Assembly: GCA_003024985.2 (NCBI GenBank)
Contig: PXIH01S0015658.1
Strand: one strand, 5' to 3'
DNA: 11,155 nucleotides
Source of the DNA: Euperipatoides rowelli
Lineage: Eukaryota > Onychophora > Udeonychophora > Euonychophora > Peripatopsidae
Under the pieces are notes generated by a model. The model saw nothing but the letters and a program-made list of their open reading frames with translations, ran no database searches and was not told the DNA's origin. Below, one piece after another: positions 1 through 8,347 of the stretch. The position numbers and the translations under genes are program-made. Position 1 is the stretch's first letter, and each line of letters starts with the position of its first letter.

Positions 1-890
1 TGTTTAACTGAAAACATTTATTTCTATGGCGAAAAAAATTTAAAGTTTGGCGAAAGAATGTTATATTTGGTGAATGGAGTGGCAAAAATTAATAAAATCC
101 CAGAGTATACACTGATTACTGTATATGGTAATTTTCATTCAAATATTGTCACAAAACATATAATTATTATTAGAATACGAAAATTGTTAATAGAAATAAA
201 ACTTTTCTAGTTTCAATATATTTACACAAAGATATTTTCTTATGTGTGTCTGAAAAACTCTCATTTATAAATTGTTTGAGATCCTTATACATAATAGCTA
301 GAGAATATTAATTTTGTGGTTGGCAAATAGCCTAAATTTTTGTACCAATATTTTTTTTTTTAAAAAAAGTTCAAACAATATCAAATTATAAAAATATAAC
401 TTTAATAGTGTTACTGTACTATTTTACAGTATATTGTAGAGTTTTTAATTGCTAATAAATAGGTCATAATAGAGAATTTTTTTTTTTTTTCTTCTGTTGG
501 TTAGGGTTAGAAAAATTTAACTTTAAATTTCAATTGAAAATTTTCATAGAAAAAAGAATGTGAAACTTGATTCTTGATTCTAGAATGGAAAACCTACATG
601 CATTTTATAAAATAAATAAATACAACTCTTTACTGTTTCGGAAAACATATTACCGGTATTGTATTTTGTTCCAAGTATTTAATAAACCTAATTTAACTGA
701 ACCCACTCAACCTGGCCCTGCTAAAAAAAATATACACTATATACAGTATGTACCCGGTACACAATATTTACCAGTAATTAGAACTAAGAATTTAAACTGA
801 ATTAATTAAAAAAAATAAGTTAGATCTTTTGGCAGTGAATCTTTTCTACAGCATTTTAAACAAATTAATACCGGTACTTTACTTCTAAAG
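1..890. other. AT-rich non-coding stretch, no gene seen
   Basis: The stretch is very AT-rich, with T-runs at about 351-362 and 478-490 and several ACTGTA/TACAGT words. An open frame at 585-800 on the + strand starts at an ATG. Its reading is dominated by Lys, Asn, Tyr and Ile as expected from composition, and it has no convincing splice sites. TACCGGTA-like words occur near 652, 754 and 870. It may be an upstream intron of the gene or intergenic DNA. Confidence 0.5.
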
Positions 891-899
891 GTACAAATA

Positions 900-1007
900 A
901 TGGCAACATCACCAAATATTGATGTTCCTAAGGATTGCTATCCTGAGATCCCTTCCAATAATTGGATCTCACTTCGTGGTATTAGTAATGGGAAATTCAG
1001 GCTTTGA
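900..1007 (+). other. Short open frame (35 codons) with protein-like composition
   Basis: This frame starts at ATG 900 and stops at TGA 1005-1007. It contains Pro, Trp, Cys and Gly codons unusual for the surrounding AT-rich DNA (for example DVPKDCYPEIPSNNW). An acceptor-like tttacttctaaag ends at 890 and stays open in the same frame, so an exon starting at 891 is possible. The candidate donors (about 976, 979 and 985) all leave phase 1, which does not fit exon A directly. It may be a decayed exon, a repeat fragment or chance. Confidence 0.2.
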
Positions 1008-1038
1008 AAATAAAATATGATGAGCTTCAGTCATGTAA

Positions 1039-1480
1039 AAATAAATAAAATGGGACTCAGATTGGTCTCATTTCTGGTTCAACAGCTATGTCATCATTCA
1101 CATTTTTAGGTCGCACAATCTTAGAAAACTAACAACTGCTATTAAAACTAAAAAAAATTCACCAAGTGAAAATATTTTATTTCTGAAATGGATCATTACA
1201 TTGCTTTACACAATCTTTTTGTTAATATACAGTAAATACAATGCAACCCAGATTCAAACTCATCTCCCTGTCCTTACGTGCTGTAAGTATTTTAAATTTT
1301 CAGTCAATCTCACAAAACCGGCATGATTGTTATTTAAGCAAAAATATAAACCAAGTGAGAATAATATTTCTGAAGTGAATCTTAACATTGCTTTAATAAT
1401 TATTATGCAGTCTTTTTTGTTGGAATAAATAAAATGTGACCCAAATTCAAACTCATTTCCTGGCTCATACGTTTATTGCC
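1039..1480. repeat. Three diverged tandem units of about 190 bases
   Basis: A block of the form TAAATA(A)AATG...CCAGATTCAAACTCAT..CCTGG recurs with its ATG anchor at about 1050, 1241 and 1434, giving spacings of 191 and 193. Units two and three also share upstream segments: ccaagtga (1162 and 1351), atttctgaa.tg.atc.t..acattgcttta, and a cttttttgtt-like tract, followed by a tacg at about 1275 and 1468. Unit one matches only over its last 50 bases or so. A weaker fourth match (AATAAATAAAATGaaatccagattta) lies at about 2103-2130. This looks like an old tandem duplication inside non-coding DNA. No terminal repeats or open frame suggest a transposon. Confidence 0.7.
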
Positions 1481-2228
1481 GTTAGCATTATTATTTTATT
1501 TGGAAGACATTACTGTATTTCATAGGAGTAAATTGCTGCAGTGTAGAATATGCTGTTAAGAAAAGTAAAATAGAAATTAGGGTTGGGAGAGTTGTGTGTT
1601 TTTTTTTTTTAAAGAACTAGATGATGATTAGCATTGTTTTTTAGCATTTAGCATTAAACAAAGAATTAAGCAATTGTAAAAATTGAAAATAACATGTTAT
1701 ATCACATTTTCATTTTATGAATGGTGATATACAGTACTACTGATTTAAATATACAGTATCATCACCATTGTGACTAATGACCTCTTCATTGAGTTGAGTT
1801 GAATAAAATTACGATAGTTTTGTTTATATGGAAGTGACTATTTCTCCATCGTTAAGTCAATTAATAGGAAACAATTCCTGCTATTAATAAAGTTGTAACA
1901 ATGTAAATAATATACTTTTTTAAAATATTTAATATTTGACTAAATAGCATCAAGTATTTGGTCAAACACCAAATATTTAATTTAAAGCTGAATATGCTGT
2001 ATACTGGATAATTGCCAAATATTAGACACATCACTAGTGTATAGCTCCTACAGTATGTCCATTTTGATTTTATTATTTTATTAGCCATGCCATTATTATT
2101 CATAAATAAATAAAATGAAATCCAGATTTAGTGATGCAGTAAAAAAAGGATAAAGACTTCATTACAATTTGTAATTGGGTCTTTTTTTTTTTTTTATTCT
2201 GATTTTAAATCAATTTTTATTTCTTTAG
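1481..2228. other. Intron-like AT-rich DNA upstream of exon A
   Basis: This is AT-rich sequence with several TACAGTA/TACTGTA words and a T-run at 2182-2195, leading into the exon A acceptor. An 80-codon open frame on the - strand (1861-2103) is rich in Ile, Leu, Tyr and Lys and has no gene-like features. Nothing else can be supported. Confidence 0.5.
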
Positions 2229-2354
2229 GAAGACATTGAATGCAAAGAAAGTGATACTATATCCACTTCAAGCAATATTGCTGTTTGTTCTCGACCTAGC
2301 AAAATTGAAGAAGAAGATTTTAATTTGGATGATGACATTTTTAAAGATGATAAG
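2229..2354 (+). CDS. Internal coding exon, acidic segment of an unrecognised protein (partial gene, exon A)
   Basis: The segment lies between a pyrimidine-rich acceptor (about 2203-2228, ending ttctttag) and a GTATGC donor at 2355. It is exactly 42 codons with no stop in phase 0. The reading is hydrophilic, with 14 Asp/Glu against 5 Lys/Arg. Serine and threonine dominate the first half, and the second half ends in IEEEDFNLDDDIFKDDK. A second frame (starting one base later) is also open, but exon B is open only in phase 0 and exon A is a multiple of three, so phase 0 is the compatible reading. A T14 run and a G10 run follow the donor within 40 bases. The peptide is probably an intrinsically disordered linker. 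I do not recognise the family, so no function is assigned. The exon call rests on splice sites, phase and composition, not on homology. Confidence 0.68.
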
Positions 2355-3419
2355 GTATGCTGATTTTTTTTTTTTTTGTGAGTGGGGGGGGGGAGTGAGT
2401 ATTGTTTTGCTTATAAAATTATTTTGCAAGTACTCTTTGGCTTTTTAGGTGAAAAACTATATGTTTGAAGTCTGTTCTTAACACATAATGGGTCATTCAT
2501 TTTAGTTCCATGTATTTTCAAATCAGATAAAGCAATGAGTATGAAAATAAAATAGATCGATGCAGAATTTAATATTAAAAATGAGTAAATTAATAAAAAA
2601 AAAATTGCACTATTTGTCAAGTAAATTTACATTGTCTGAAAACAATATTTAAGTCAAACGAAATACCATGAAGATAAACAACCTTTATTTCTTTCTTTCA
2701 ATCAATTTCATAAATGTGTCTAAGCGAACACAGCAGACAAAACTATAACCATTGATTGTTTATGGTTCTGCTAGAGATATCTTGATTAAACTAATATATC
2801 ATTGTATTTTGATTAATTGTATTTTGCAGAGATTGAAAGTACAAGACCATGTTAGAGTTAAAGGGCAAAATATACTTGAAGAATTTATAGAATTTTGTTT
2901 AATATTTGTTTTTAAATACGGTAATAAAATCATCTATAAATTAAAAACTAACGTTCTAAGTGAAAATAAAGCTCTTATAAACATATTAATATTTATTAAA
3001 TATATGTATACTGTATATGTCCATTGCTACTGAATACAGTAAGCAATGACATAATAAACCAGCCTGCTTTATTTCTATATTAGTTGATTTTTTTCAGCAA
3101 GACACCAATATGAATTTTGTTGTACTGTACTTTTATTTTTTGATAATATGTAAGATATTGAATTATCTAGATATAATTAAGACATTTATTTTTTGTTGAA
3201 TTATTTATATAATGATACAATGTTGTTGACTTGATTGTATTCTCCCCCTCTCCATTTCGCCCCCTTCCTTTCTGAATATGGCCAATCAATAGCCATACTG
3301 GATACCACTTACCTGCAAAGAGAGAAAACAACAGAAATAGAACATTCTTTGTAAACCTAAGGATAATAGATCATTATTGTATATACAAATAAACATAATT
3401 TATTATAAACAAAATTCAT
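2355..3419 (+). other. First part of the 4.3-kb intron between exons A and B
   Basis: Immediately after the exon A donor come T14 (2364-2377) and G10 (2384-2393). The rest is AT-rich, apart from a pyrimidine-rich patch (3241-3272, tctccccctctcc then cccccttcc) and a small inverted repeat TATGGC/GCCATA at about 3278-3298. Two acceptor-like sites (ends at about 2829 and 3097) open short segments, but neither gives a phase-compatible exon. Open frames here read as AT-composition translations. Confidence 0.5.
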
Positions 3420-3860
3420 GTTGTGAATTGCAATTTTATAAAAGCTACGATCTGCATCTACACGTTGTTTACATGTTGCTAAGGAGATTTGGACATTCTG
3501 GCTACTAGGGAGAGCTACTGTACAGCTTACATCATCAGGATTTGCATAATAGCAGCTGACAAGGGATGACAACCTATCGGTGGAAATTAAACAGCAGTAT
3601 GGACGCCCCTGACGACCTGCTAACTCGTATAAAACCTTTAGTAGAATTAAAATTCGAGAAATGGGACCTGAACTTTGATGGCTGACTGAAGCCAAGCTCC
3701 TGCAACCAAGGAGTTCGAACATCAGACCAGACGCTGACTAAGTAATCTTCTTTAGACCATCTCTGAAGGTTCACTGAAGTTTAGCCGAAGACATTCTGAT
3801 TTTACCCATCCAAATTTATCAGAAACTTATCACCTCTACTGTATAATAAAGCTTTCTCAT
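3420..3860. mobile_element. Island of higher G+C inside the intron, probably a decayed repeat or retro-insertion
   Basis: G+C rises to about 40-45% against less than 30% around it, with sharp edges. The + strand has a 39-codon frame (3566-3685) reading MTTYRWKLNSS and then MDAPDDLLTRIKPLVELKF. A different frame (3685-3741) continues the protein-like reading as TEAKLLQPRSSNIRPDAD, as if a frameshift had broken a longer frame. The - strand has a 121-codon frame from ATG at 3722 down to 3357, whose first half lies in the island and whose tail is AT-rich flank. I recognise neither product. No terminal repeats or target-site duplications are obvious. A TTCGAA resembling a pol III B box occurs at about 3714, without a convincing A box. 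Identity as a mobile element is inference from composition. Confidence 0.35.
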
Positions 3861-4259
3861 AATCACTTCTTTGTCTCCCCTAACAACCATAATATTCTCC
3901 GTGTTTACCAGTTACAAATTATCTTCATACTCGGCAAGTGACTTTGTGTTCTCAGAATTAATAAATACAGTATAAACTTTTTAATTCATAGACTCTGATA
4001 GAAATAAGTTCCGTTAAATCTACCCCAGTTGGCTATATTCCGATTTCTCGTCCCCTCTCCCCCTTTACCCAAATCTATCTATCATAGTTTAATTCTATTA
4101 TTGTAAGGGGATAATTATAAATGTATTTCATGGGAAAGGATAATTGTTGTTAATTTTTGTTAGCAAATAAAAATATGTATATGCTAAGTAATTTTGGGTT
4201 TGTGTATGTGTAGAGGCCAAATATTGAAATGACATTGTTTAATTTAATATTTTTTTCAG
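3861..4259 (+). other. Intron stretch between the two G+C-rich islands
   Basis: This is mostly AT-rich, with one pyrimidine-rich patch (about 4048-4070, cgtcccctctccccctttaccc) similar in flavour to the patch at 3241-3272. The last 20 bases form the acceptor-like tract ending at 4259. No gene is seen. Confidence 0.4.
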
Positions 4260-4271
4260 ATGCCTTTCCAA
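4260..4271 (+). CDS. Possible 12-base microexon (MPFQ) between exons A and B
   Basis: A good acceptor (aatttaatatttttttcag, ending 4259) is separated by 12 bases from a good donor (GTGAGC at 4272). The segment reads ATG CCT TTC CAA in phase 0 and would insert four residues between exons A and B without changing frame. Both sites are strong, but cryptic pairs of this kind occur by chance in a 4.3-kb intron. The position also coincides with the left boundary of a G+C-richer, repeat-like island, which weakens the case. If used, it could be an alternatively spliced exon. Confidence 0.15.
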
Positions 4272-4409
4272 GTGAGCGTGAGATAGAGGTCATACCTGTA
4301 TCCTATCAGGGCAGGGATAATAAGGGATTAGCCCCCTTGCACCTCTTGAGCCCCAGTTGGCTGGCCCGGGCTGGATTTACGTAGGGTTTAGTTAGGCTAC
4401 CATTTATTT

Positions 4410-4474
4410 AGTCTCGTTGTGCCGATTATTTAGCCCCCCATAGGAGAATTGACCATCAATTGGCACAACGGACT
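4410..4474 (+). repeat. Imperfect inverted repeat, stem of about 17 bp with one bulge
   Basis: CGTTGTGCCGATT (4415-4427) pairs with AATTGGCACAACG (4458-4470) over all 13 positions. The only non-Watson-Crick pair is G4424 with T4461, a G.U in + strand RNA. After a one-base bulge (T4414), AGTC (4410-4413) pairs with GACT (4471-4474). The 30-base loop contains a run of C (about 4433-4439). Confidence 0.7.
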
Positions 4475-5049
4475 CCTTTTTCAGTAAATATCATGTCTTT
4501 GGGGTAGCTACTGCCTTCAAATTGCCTACATGTGATATGATGTATCAGTAATTTCGGATTGGGTATTTACATGTACAGTAAGTGTGGGCGAAAGCTAGTA
4601 ATGGAGGCCTGATATTTATTAGGTAATTTGTCCCGTGTAATACATATCCCAGATCTGTAAAGGCCAGGATGTATTGGTATCTTGCATGCCCCACTTCGGG
4701 TTGCGTGGAGTCCCCACAAGCCGAGGTTATAGAGATAATATAGATATTTGCCAGGTAGGGCTTATAACTTAGTATTTGTGTTCGGCCGGGACACAAACAC
4801 CTGCACTAGTTATAAGAGAGGCATAGTTTCTAGTTGTATAAAATCATGACTATTGTTCCCAAATTAACAATAATGGTTATAAATTATGCTAGTTGGGAAT
4901 AAAGCCCCCATCTTAGTAGGTATCTTTGGCGATTGTCATGGCTATTCAGTCTTCCATGCCAGTGCAGAACCTACGCCAGTCTCTGAGATTGTTGTCATGG
5001 TAACCTCTAATAATACCAGGCTAAGATCCAAATACAGCTTACCTGAACC

Positions 5050-5114
5050 AATGGTTCGTCTCATGATAGAATGGAGTTAATAGGGAGGAGGGAGACTCCA
5101 TGAGATGAGCCATT
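5050..5114 (+). repeat. Inverted repeat with 15-bp stem and nested 7-bp stem
   Basis: AATGGTTCGTCTCAT (5050-5064) pairs with ATGAGATGAGCCATT (5100-5114). All 15 positions pair if G.U is allowed, with the two non-Watson-Crick pairs T5055-G5109 and G5058-T5106. Nested within it, ATGGAGT (5071-5077) is perfectly complementary to ACTCCAT (5095-5101), sharing two bases with the outer arm. The loop is purine-rich (agggaggaggg). Confidence 0.7.
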
Positions 5115-5130
5115 ACCAGCCCGAAGAAAC

Positions 5131-6668
5131 CTTACTATTTTTAGTATCTGACATATATATATACTGTAAATATATCCTACCTTGTCAGTGACTATCTAAA
5201 AAAATACAATGTACTGTATTTTATTCATAAGACTAGTATTAGAGTATAATATTTAATAATTTAATTATTTTTTAAGAAATTTTAAAGTAAAAAATGCTAT
5301 TAAAATATAACTATTAAAAGGTAAGGTAAAAAATAAAAATTAGTATTTAGAATGGCATGTATTGGTAGGGCTACTGTACACGCAAAGAGTATGATTGAAA
5401 TAGAGAATATTCAAATAAAATTGTAATTTTGATGTAAACTGTGTGCAAGTAATTCTTTATTTACACGGATTTGATTTAAATATTTTTGGAATACACTTCT
5501 CAAATTACATGGTCAATTATTTGAAATAATAAGGTACTGTAATATAAACTTAATTTAGAATAAAAATAAAACAATGAAAACCTGTCGAAATGAAAAAGTA
5601 ATTAAGCTGCTACGCTTTTATTAATGTTATGATAGTAGACAAATTAATTTGTTTGTTTATTTCAAATTGATTCAAATTCTTTATGGGGGATGTTCTTATG
5701 CTCATTAGGATAAATTCAAATCCATCCTTCCATCGTCAATAGCTGACTTTTTTAATTATTTAAACTATTTGATACTTTTTCGTTCGTCATTAAGCGCTCA
5801 AAATTAACTCTACCGTTCATCATTAAAAATCTAGTTCATTTTGTTTCAAACTTTTTAACCCTGCTCGTGAAATGGGTTACTTCGTGAGTTTTGGTTATCA
5901 TTGCTTCAACTTTGATTTAGTAAAGAGATTGAAATTGTTAAGTAAAAACTGAGTGATTACAATATCTTAGATGATGGGGGAGCAATAATTTTTCGTTTTA
6001 ATCATCTGCAATCCTAATCATGAGTTTTACATTCATTTTTTTTGGGGGGGGGAATATATTGATTTTAAATATCCCCGTAAGTAAGGCTGCGCAAGTCTTT
6101 ACCTGAAACGATTAATGCTGTAATTTGAAAATGCTAGTCTTTGTAAAATAGTCTTCAAATCAAACATTTTTTTTTCATAATATTAATGTTAGAATTTCAT
6201 CTTCAATTTGCATCGGAATTATTGTTGAATAAAAGCATACTAAACTATTTTATTATGATCGAGTACTTTGCTATTCAGACAGGTCTAACTTTGATCGTTC
6301 GTCTATAAAATTAAATGTTCATGTGACCAGGTATAAACCAAATAAACGAAACACTCTGAAAAAAATCTAATTACGAACAAATTAACAAATTAACCTAACA
6401 AAGAGATTAATAATAGTGAGTAGAATAAAAAAAATGCTGTTTTTGTTTTCATCACTTTCCCTTACCCTTAGCATTTTGATTATTTCCTATGAAGAATTTA
6501 TGTTTGATTTACATGTTTTTATTTACAGTACACAGTATTTCTAAACACAACCTGTCTAAATCAAGAATTAACTGTATATGATATTGTTTTAGAGATTTAT
6601 TTTGAGGATAATACAGTAAATGGAAAATAGGGAATTCTATTTAATGTATTTTCAAAATGTTTTTTTAG
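5131..6668 (+). other. Last part of the large intron, no gene seen
   Basis: The stretch is AT-rich throughout, with many ACTGTA/TACAGT words. A T8 run directly followed by G9 (6036-6052) recalls the T14/G10 pair after exon A. No open frame with protein-like composition or paired splice sites was found. The T-run at the end belongs to the exon B acceptor. Confidence 0.5.
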
Positions 6669-6816
6669 TCTGCGACTGCACTCAGGAAAAGTTCAACAGC
6701 AGAAGATTCAGGCTCTGATGAAGTTGATAGCTTTAATCAAATGAATCATTCTAAAACAACATCACCCATTGCCATTAACCAATCCAAGAAACATCCTGTT
6801 ATTAACATTGATCCTT
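6669..6816 (+). CDS. Internal coding exon, Ser/Thr-rich segment of the same gene (exon B)
   Basis: The acceptor is a T-run ending in tttttttag at 6668 and the donor is GTGAGT at 6817. Phase 0 is open for 49 codons plus one base; the other two frames contain stops. The peptide has 13 Ser/Thr in 49 residues. It starts with a basic patch LRKSST (residues 5-10), followed by an acidic run STAEDSGSDEVDSF (9-22) holding several S/T-x-x-D/E sites of casein kinase 2 type. It ends in HPVINIDP (42-49), where V-I-x-I-D fits the general form of a SUMO-interacting motif. Local base composition is clearly less AT-rich than the flanking introns. It joins exon A across a 4314-base intron and passes phase 1 to the last exon. 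A disordered, phosphorylated region of a nuclear or trafficking protein is plausible, but that is inference. Confidence 0.75.
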
Positions 6817-7563
6817 GTGAGTTCTTATTTTTTTTCTTCTCAGAACAATTTATTTTATATTCTAATTAAATTTTTTAATCAAGCTCTGGCCTTGCATATT
6901 AGATGGCTATTACTTTTTTTAAGTAATTTTTAAATAATAAAAAAAAATTCCTCTAGAACTAACGTTCATTTATATAAATTTTGAAATATTTGCATAGATG
7001 AATATTTTCTTAACATTTTCTGTAATTATTCAATGAATGAAAATAAAAATGCTATAAAATATACAGTATATTCCAAATTTTGTAGTAGTGAGCTGGATCC
7101 CAGATTATTATTTGTAATATTTTATTGCCCTGTGTTCGGTGATAGACAGAACCCAGGTTATGGATTCCAAATAAGAGCTTTCTTGGTGGGCGAGCTCCAA
7201 ATTTTATCCTAAGAGATGTAATCTATCAGTAGCCTTATAGGAATGATCCCACAAAACCCTCTGTAAAGTTGGTAATAATTAGGGCTAGTTATGTAAATAA
7301 ATGTTTTTTAATTGAATGATAATCACATGCTAAGTAAGAAATCTTTATCGATCTTGAAAAATTGAGTTGAATGATATAACTCTTATATTACATATTACAT
7401 ATTTTAGGTTTACTTATATATTGAAATACGAAAATATTTTAATATATTTCAATTTTTTTCATGTAGGCCTATTTAAAGATTAAATACATTTTTTTTACAT
7501 ATTTCAATGATTTTTTTTTTTTAAATATCAATTTCGAATGTTGATTATTTTTTTTCTTTCTAG
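6817..7563 (+). other. Intron between exons B and C
   Basis: This 747-base intron runs from GTGAGT to a strong T-rich acceptor. A less AT-rich patch at about 7088-7270 (agctggatcccag, ggtgggcgagctcc, cctctgtaaagttgg) stands out from the flanks and may be a remnant of an inserted repeat. It has no long open frame. T-runs lie at about 7488-7496, 7511-7522 and 7548-7556. Confidence 0.45.
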
Positions 7564-7586
7564 TTGAGATATTCCGCACGCTTTAA
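7564..7586 (+). CDS. Probable last coding exon with stop codon (exon C)
   Basis: A very strong acceptor (T-rich tract about 7542-7563 ending ttctttctag) is followed by a sequence whose first two bases complete the codon left open by exon B, giving Phe. It then reads EIFRTL and a TAA stop at 7584-7586. The protein would therefore end NIDPFEIFRTL. Phase agreement, acceptor strength and an AATAAA ten bases after the stop all fit a terminal exon. So short a coding part carries no codon-usage evidence of its own, so the call depends on those three points. The DPF tripeptide formed across the junction is the type of motif that binds the AP-2 alpha appendage, but such tripeptides also occur by chance. 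No other acceptor before 7900 looks as good in the required phase. Confidence 0.5.
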
Positions 7587-7660
7587 AAAACATTGAAATA
7601 AATTAGTCTTAAAAACGTTTGTGGCAGCTCCTGTTTGAAGCTATAATTAAAATAAATCCT
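7587..7660 (+). terminator. Short 3' UTR with poly(A) signals (AATAAA at 7597 and 7651)
   Basis: The canonical hexamer AATAAA occurs at 7597-7602, ten bases after the proposed stop, and again at 7651-7656. About 16-35 bases after the first one is a GT-rich stretch (gtttgtgg at about 7617, then ctgtttg), in the place expected for a downstream cleavage element. Cleavage around 7610-7618 would give a 3' UTR of only about 25-30 bases; the second signal would give a longer one. In DNA this rich in A and T the hexamer is common, so the support comes from its position after a phase-compatible stop. Confidence 0.4.
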
Positions 7661-7841
7661 TGATTACTGGACCTAGTAGCTTTCACATAAAAACTATAGA
7701 GAGCACAATGCTTACTAATTAAGTTTTTTTTTTCTTAATTAGAAACCGAAAGATTGATAATTTATTTTTAAAAATAAGTTTGTCAAGATAAGATGACCAA
7801 GCAAAAACGTTAAATGCTATTTAAGTTCACAGAATATGTAG

Positions 7842-8099
7842 AAAAATTTCCAGGACATTTCAAGACTTGAAAACAACTTTCCTGAATCCAGTTGCAAAAT
7901 CAATAACATGGCATGTTTCCTTTACTCACTTTTAAACACAGTGGCTAATGTGAGGAAAGATTTAAACAAAAAACAACTATTAAATCTCTCATACAGGTCC
8001 CAACAATCTACTTTCTTTAAAGATTTATGTCAAAATATAATATGTGCAAACATATTTATTTCCGATTTCCCTATTAAAAAGTTTTTATTTTTTAAATAA
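7842..8099 (+). other. Open frame of 85 codons with protein-like composition, unrecognised
   Basis: The frame is open from just after TAG (7839-7841) to TAA (8097-8099), with the first ATG at 7908 (63 codons from there). The reading has Ser, Gln, Arg, Asp and Cys distributed as in a globular protein (FQDISRLENNFPESSCKINN near the start, VRKDLNKKQLLNLSYRSQQS in the middle) before becoming Phe/Lys/Ile-rich at the end. A possible acceptor, aaatttccag ending at 7852, would start an exon in phase 0, which does not match exon B (phase 1). It lies downstream of the proposed poly(A) signal, so it would belong to another gene or to a repeat. There is no family recognition, and a chance open frame is a real possibility. 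Confidence 0.25.
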
Positions 8100-8347
8100 G
8101 CATTTGATTAAAAAAAATATTGAATGCTTGATCAGACATAATAGATAGACATAAATTTACTAAAATTTCTTAATGTAGCCTATATTTATCTAATTACCTA
8201 AATTATTCCTTTATTAATGTTNAAAAAAAAAAAAGAGAGTGCTGCCCCTCTCAGTACTCAGGAAGATTTTCAGTTTAACATGAAGAATTTATACCCCTGC
8301 ATGTAGTATAAATACACCATTTGACTAAAATCTGATAACATTTCAAA
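8100..8347. other. AT-rich stretch with an unresolved base (N8222) before an A12 run
   Basis: The N at 8222 sits between T8221 and A12 (8223-8234), so the length of this homopolymer is uncertain. Just after it, GAGTGCTG (about 8237-8244) is nearly complementary to CAGTACTC (about 8252-8259), with one G.U, giving a small hairpin with a 7-base loop. No gene is seen. Confidence 0.5.

Larger units (their letters stand above)
4260..5130 (+). mobile_element. Second G+C-richer island with long hairpins, unclassified repeat or structured transcript
   Basis: Composition changes abruptly to about 45% G+C (for example gccccagttggctggcccgggctgg at about 4350-4373) and returns to AT-rich after about 5130. 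Two large imperfect inverted repeats lie inside (4410-4474 and 5050-5114). Open frames exist on both strands: 64 codons at 4886-5080 on the + strand, and 83 codons at 4545-4796 on the - strand, without a clear ATG context. Neither resembles a family I know. The + frame ends inside the second hairpin, which argues against coding. No long terminal repeats, poly(A) tail or target-site duplication could be found by eye. An old transposable element or a structured non-coding RNA are both possible. Confidence 0.35.

Noticed and set aside
585-800. Open frame of about 70 codons on the + strand
   Set aside because: The residues follow base composition, there are no splice sites or start context, and it contains simple-repeat-like AAATAAATAAAT.
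1501-1511. ggaagacatt repeated at 1502 and at the start of exon A (2228)
   Set aside because: Similarity does not extend into the exon, so a duplicated exon boundary is not supported.
2236-2448. 70-codon open frame overlapping exon A, starting at ATG 2236
   Set aside because: It runs through the exon A donor into the T14/G10 tracts and is incompatible in phase with exon B. It is a shadow of exon A.
2830-2930. Possible exon after the acceptor tattttgcag, inside a 93-codon open frame
   Set aside because: The only usable donor (gtaata after AAATACG) leaves phase 1 before a phase 0 exon, and the reading quickly becomes an AT-composition translation.
3098-3149. Possible 52-base exon with strong acceptor and GTAAGA donor
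   Set aside because: It changes phase (0 to 1), so exon B would be out of frame, and the reading is hydrophobic Phe/Tyr/Ile. It is treated as a pseudo-exon.
3690-3725. TTCGAA-containing B-box-like word suggesting a tRNA or tRNA-derived SINE
   Set aside because: There is no convincing A box at the right distance, and no cloverleaf can be drawn.
4545-4796. 83-codon - strand frame within the second island
   Set aside because: It has no recognised family and no upstream start, and its length is expected in a less AT-rich block.
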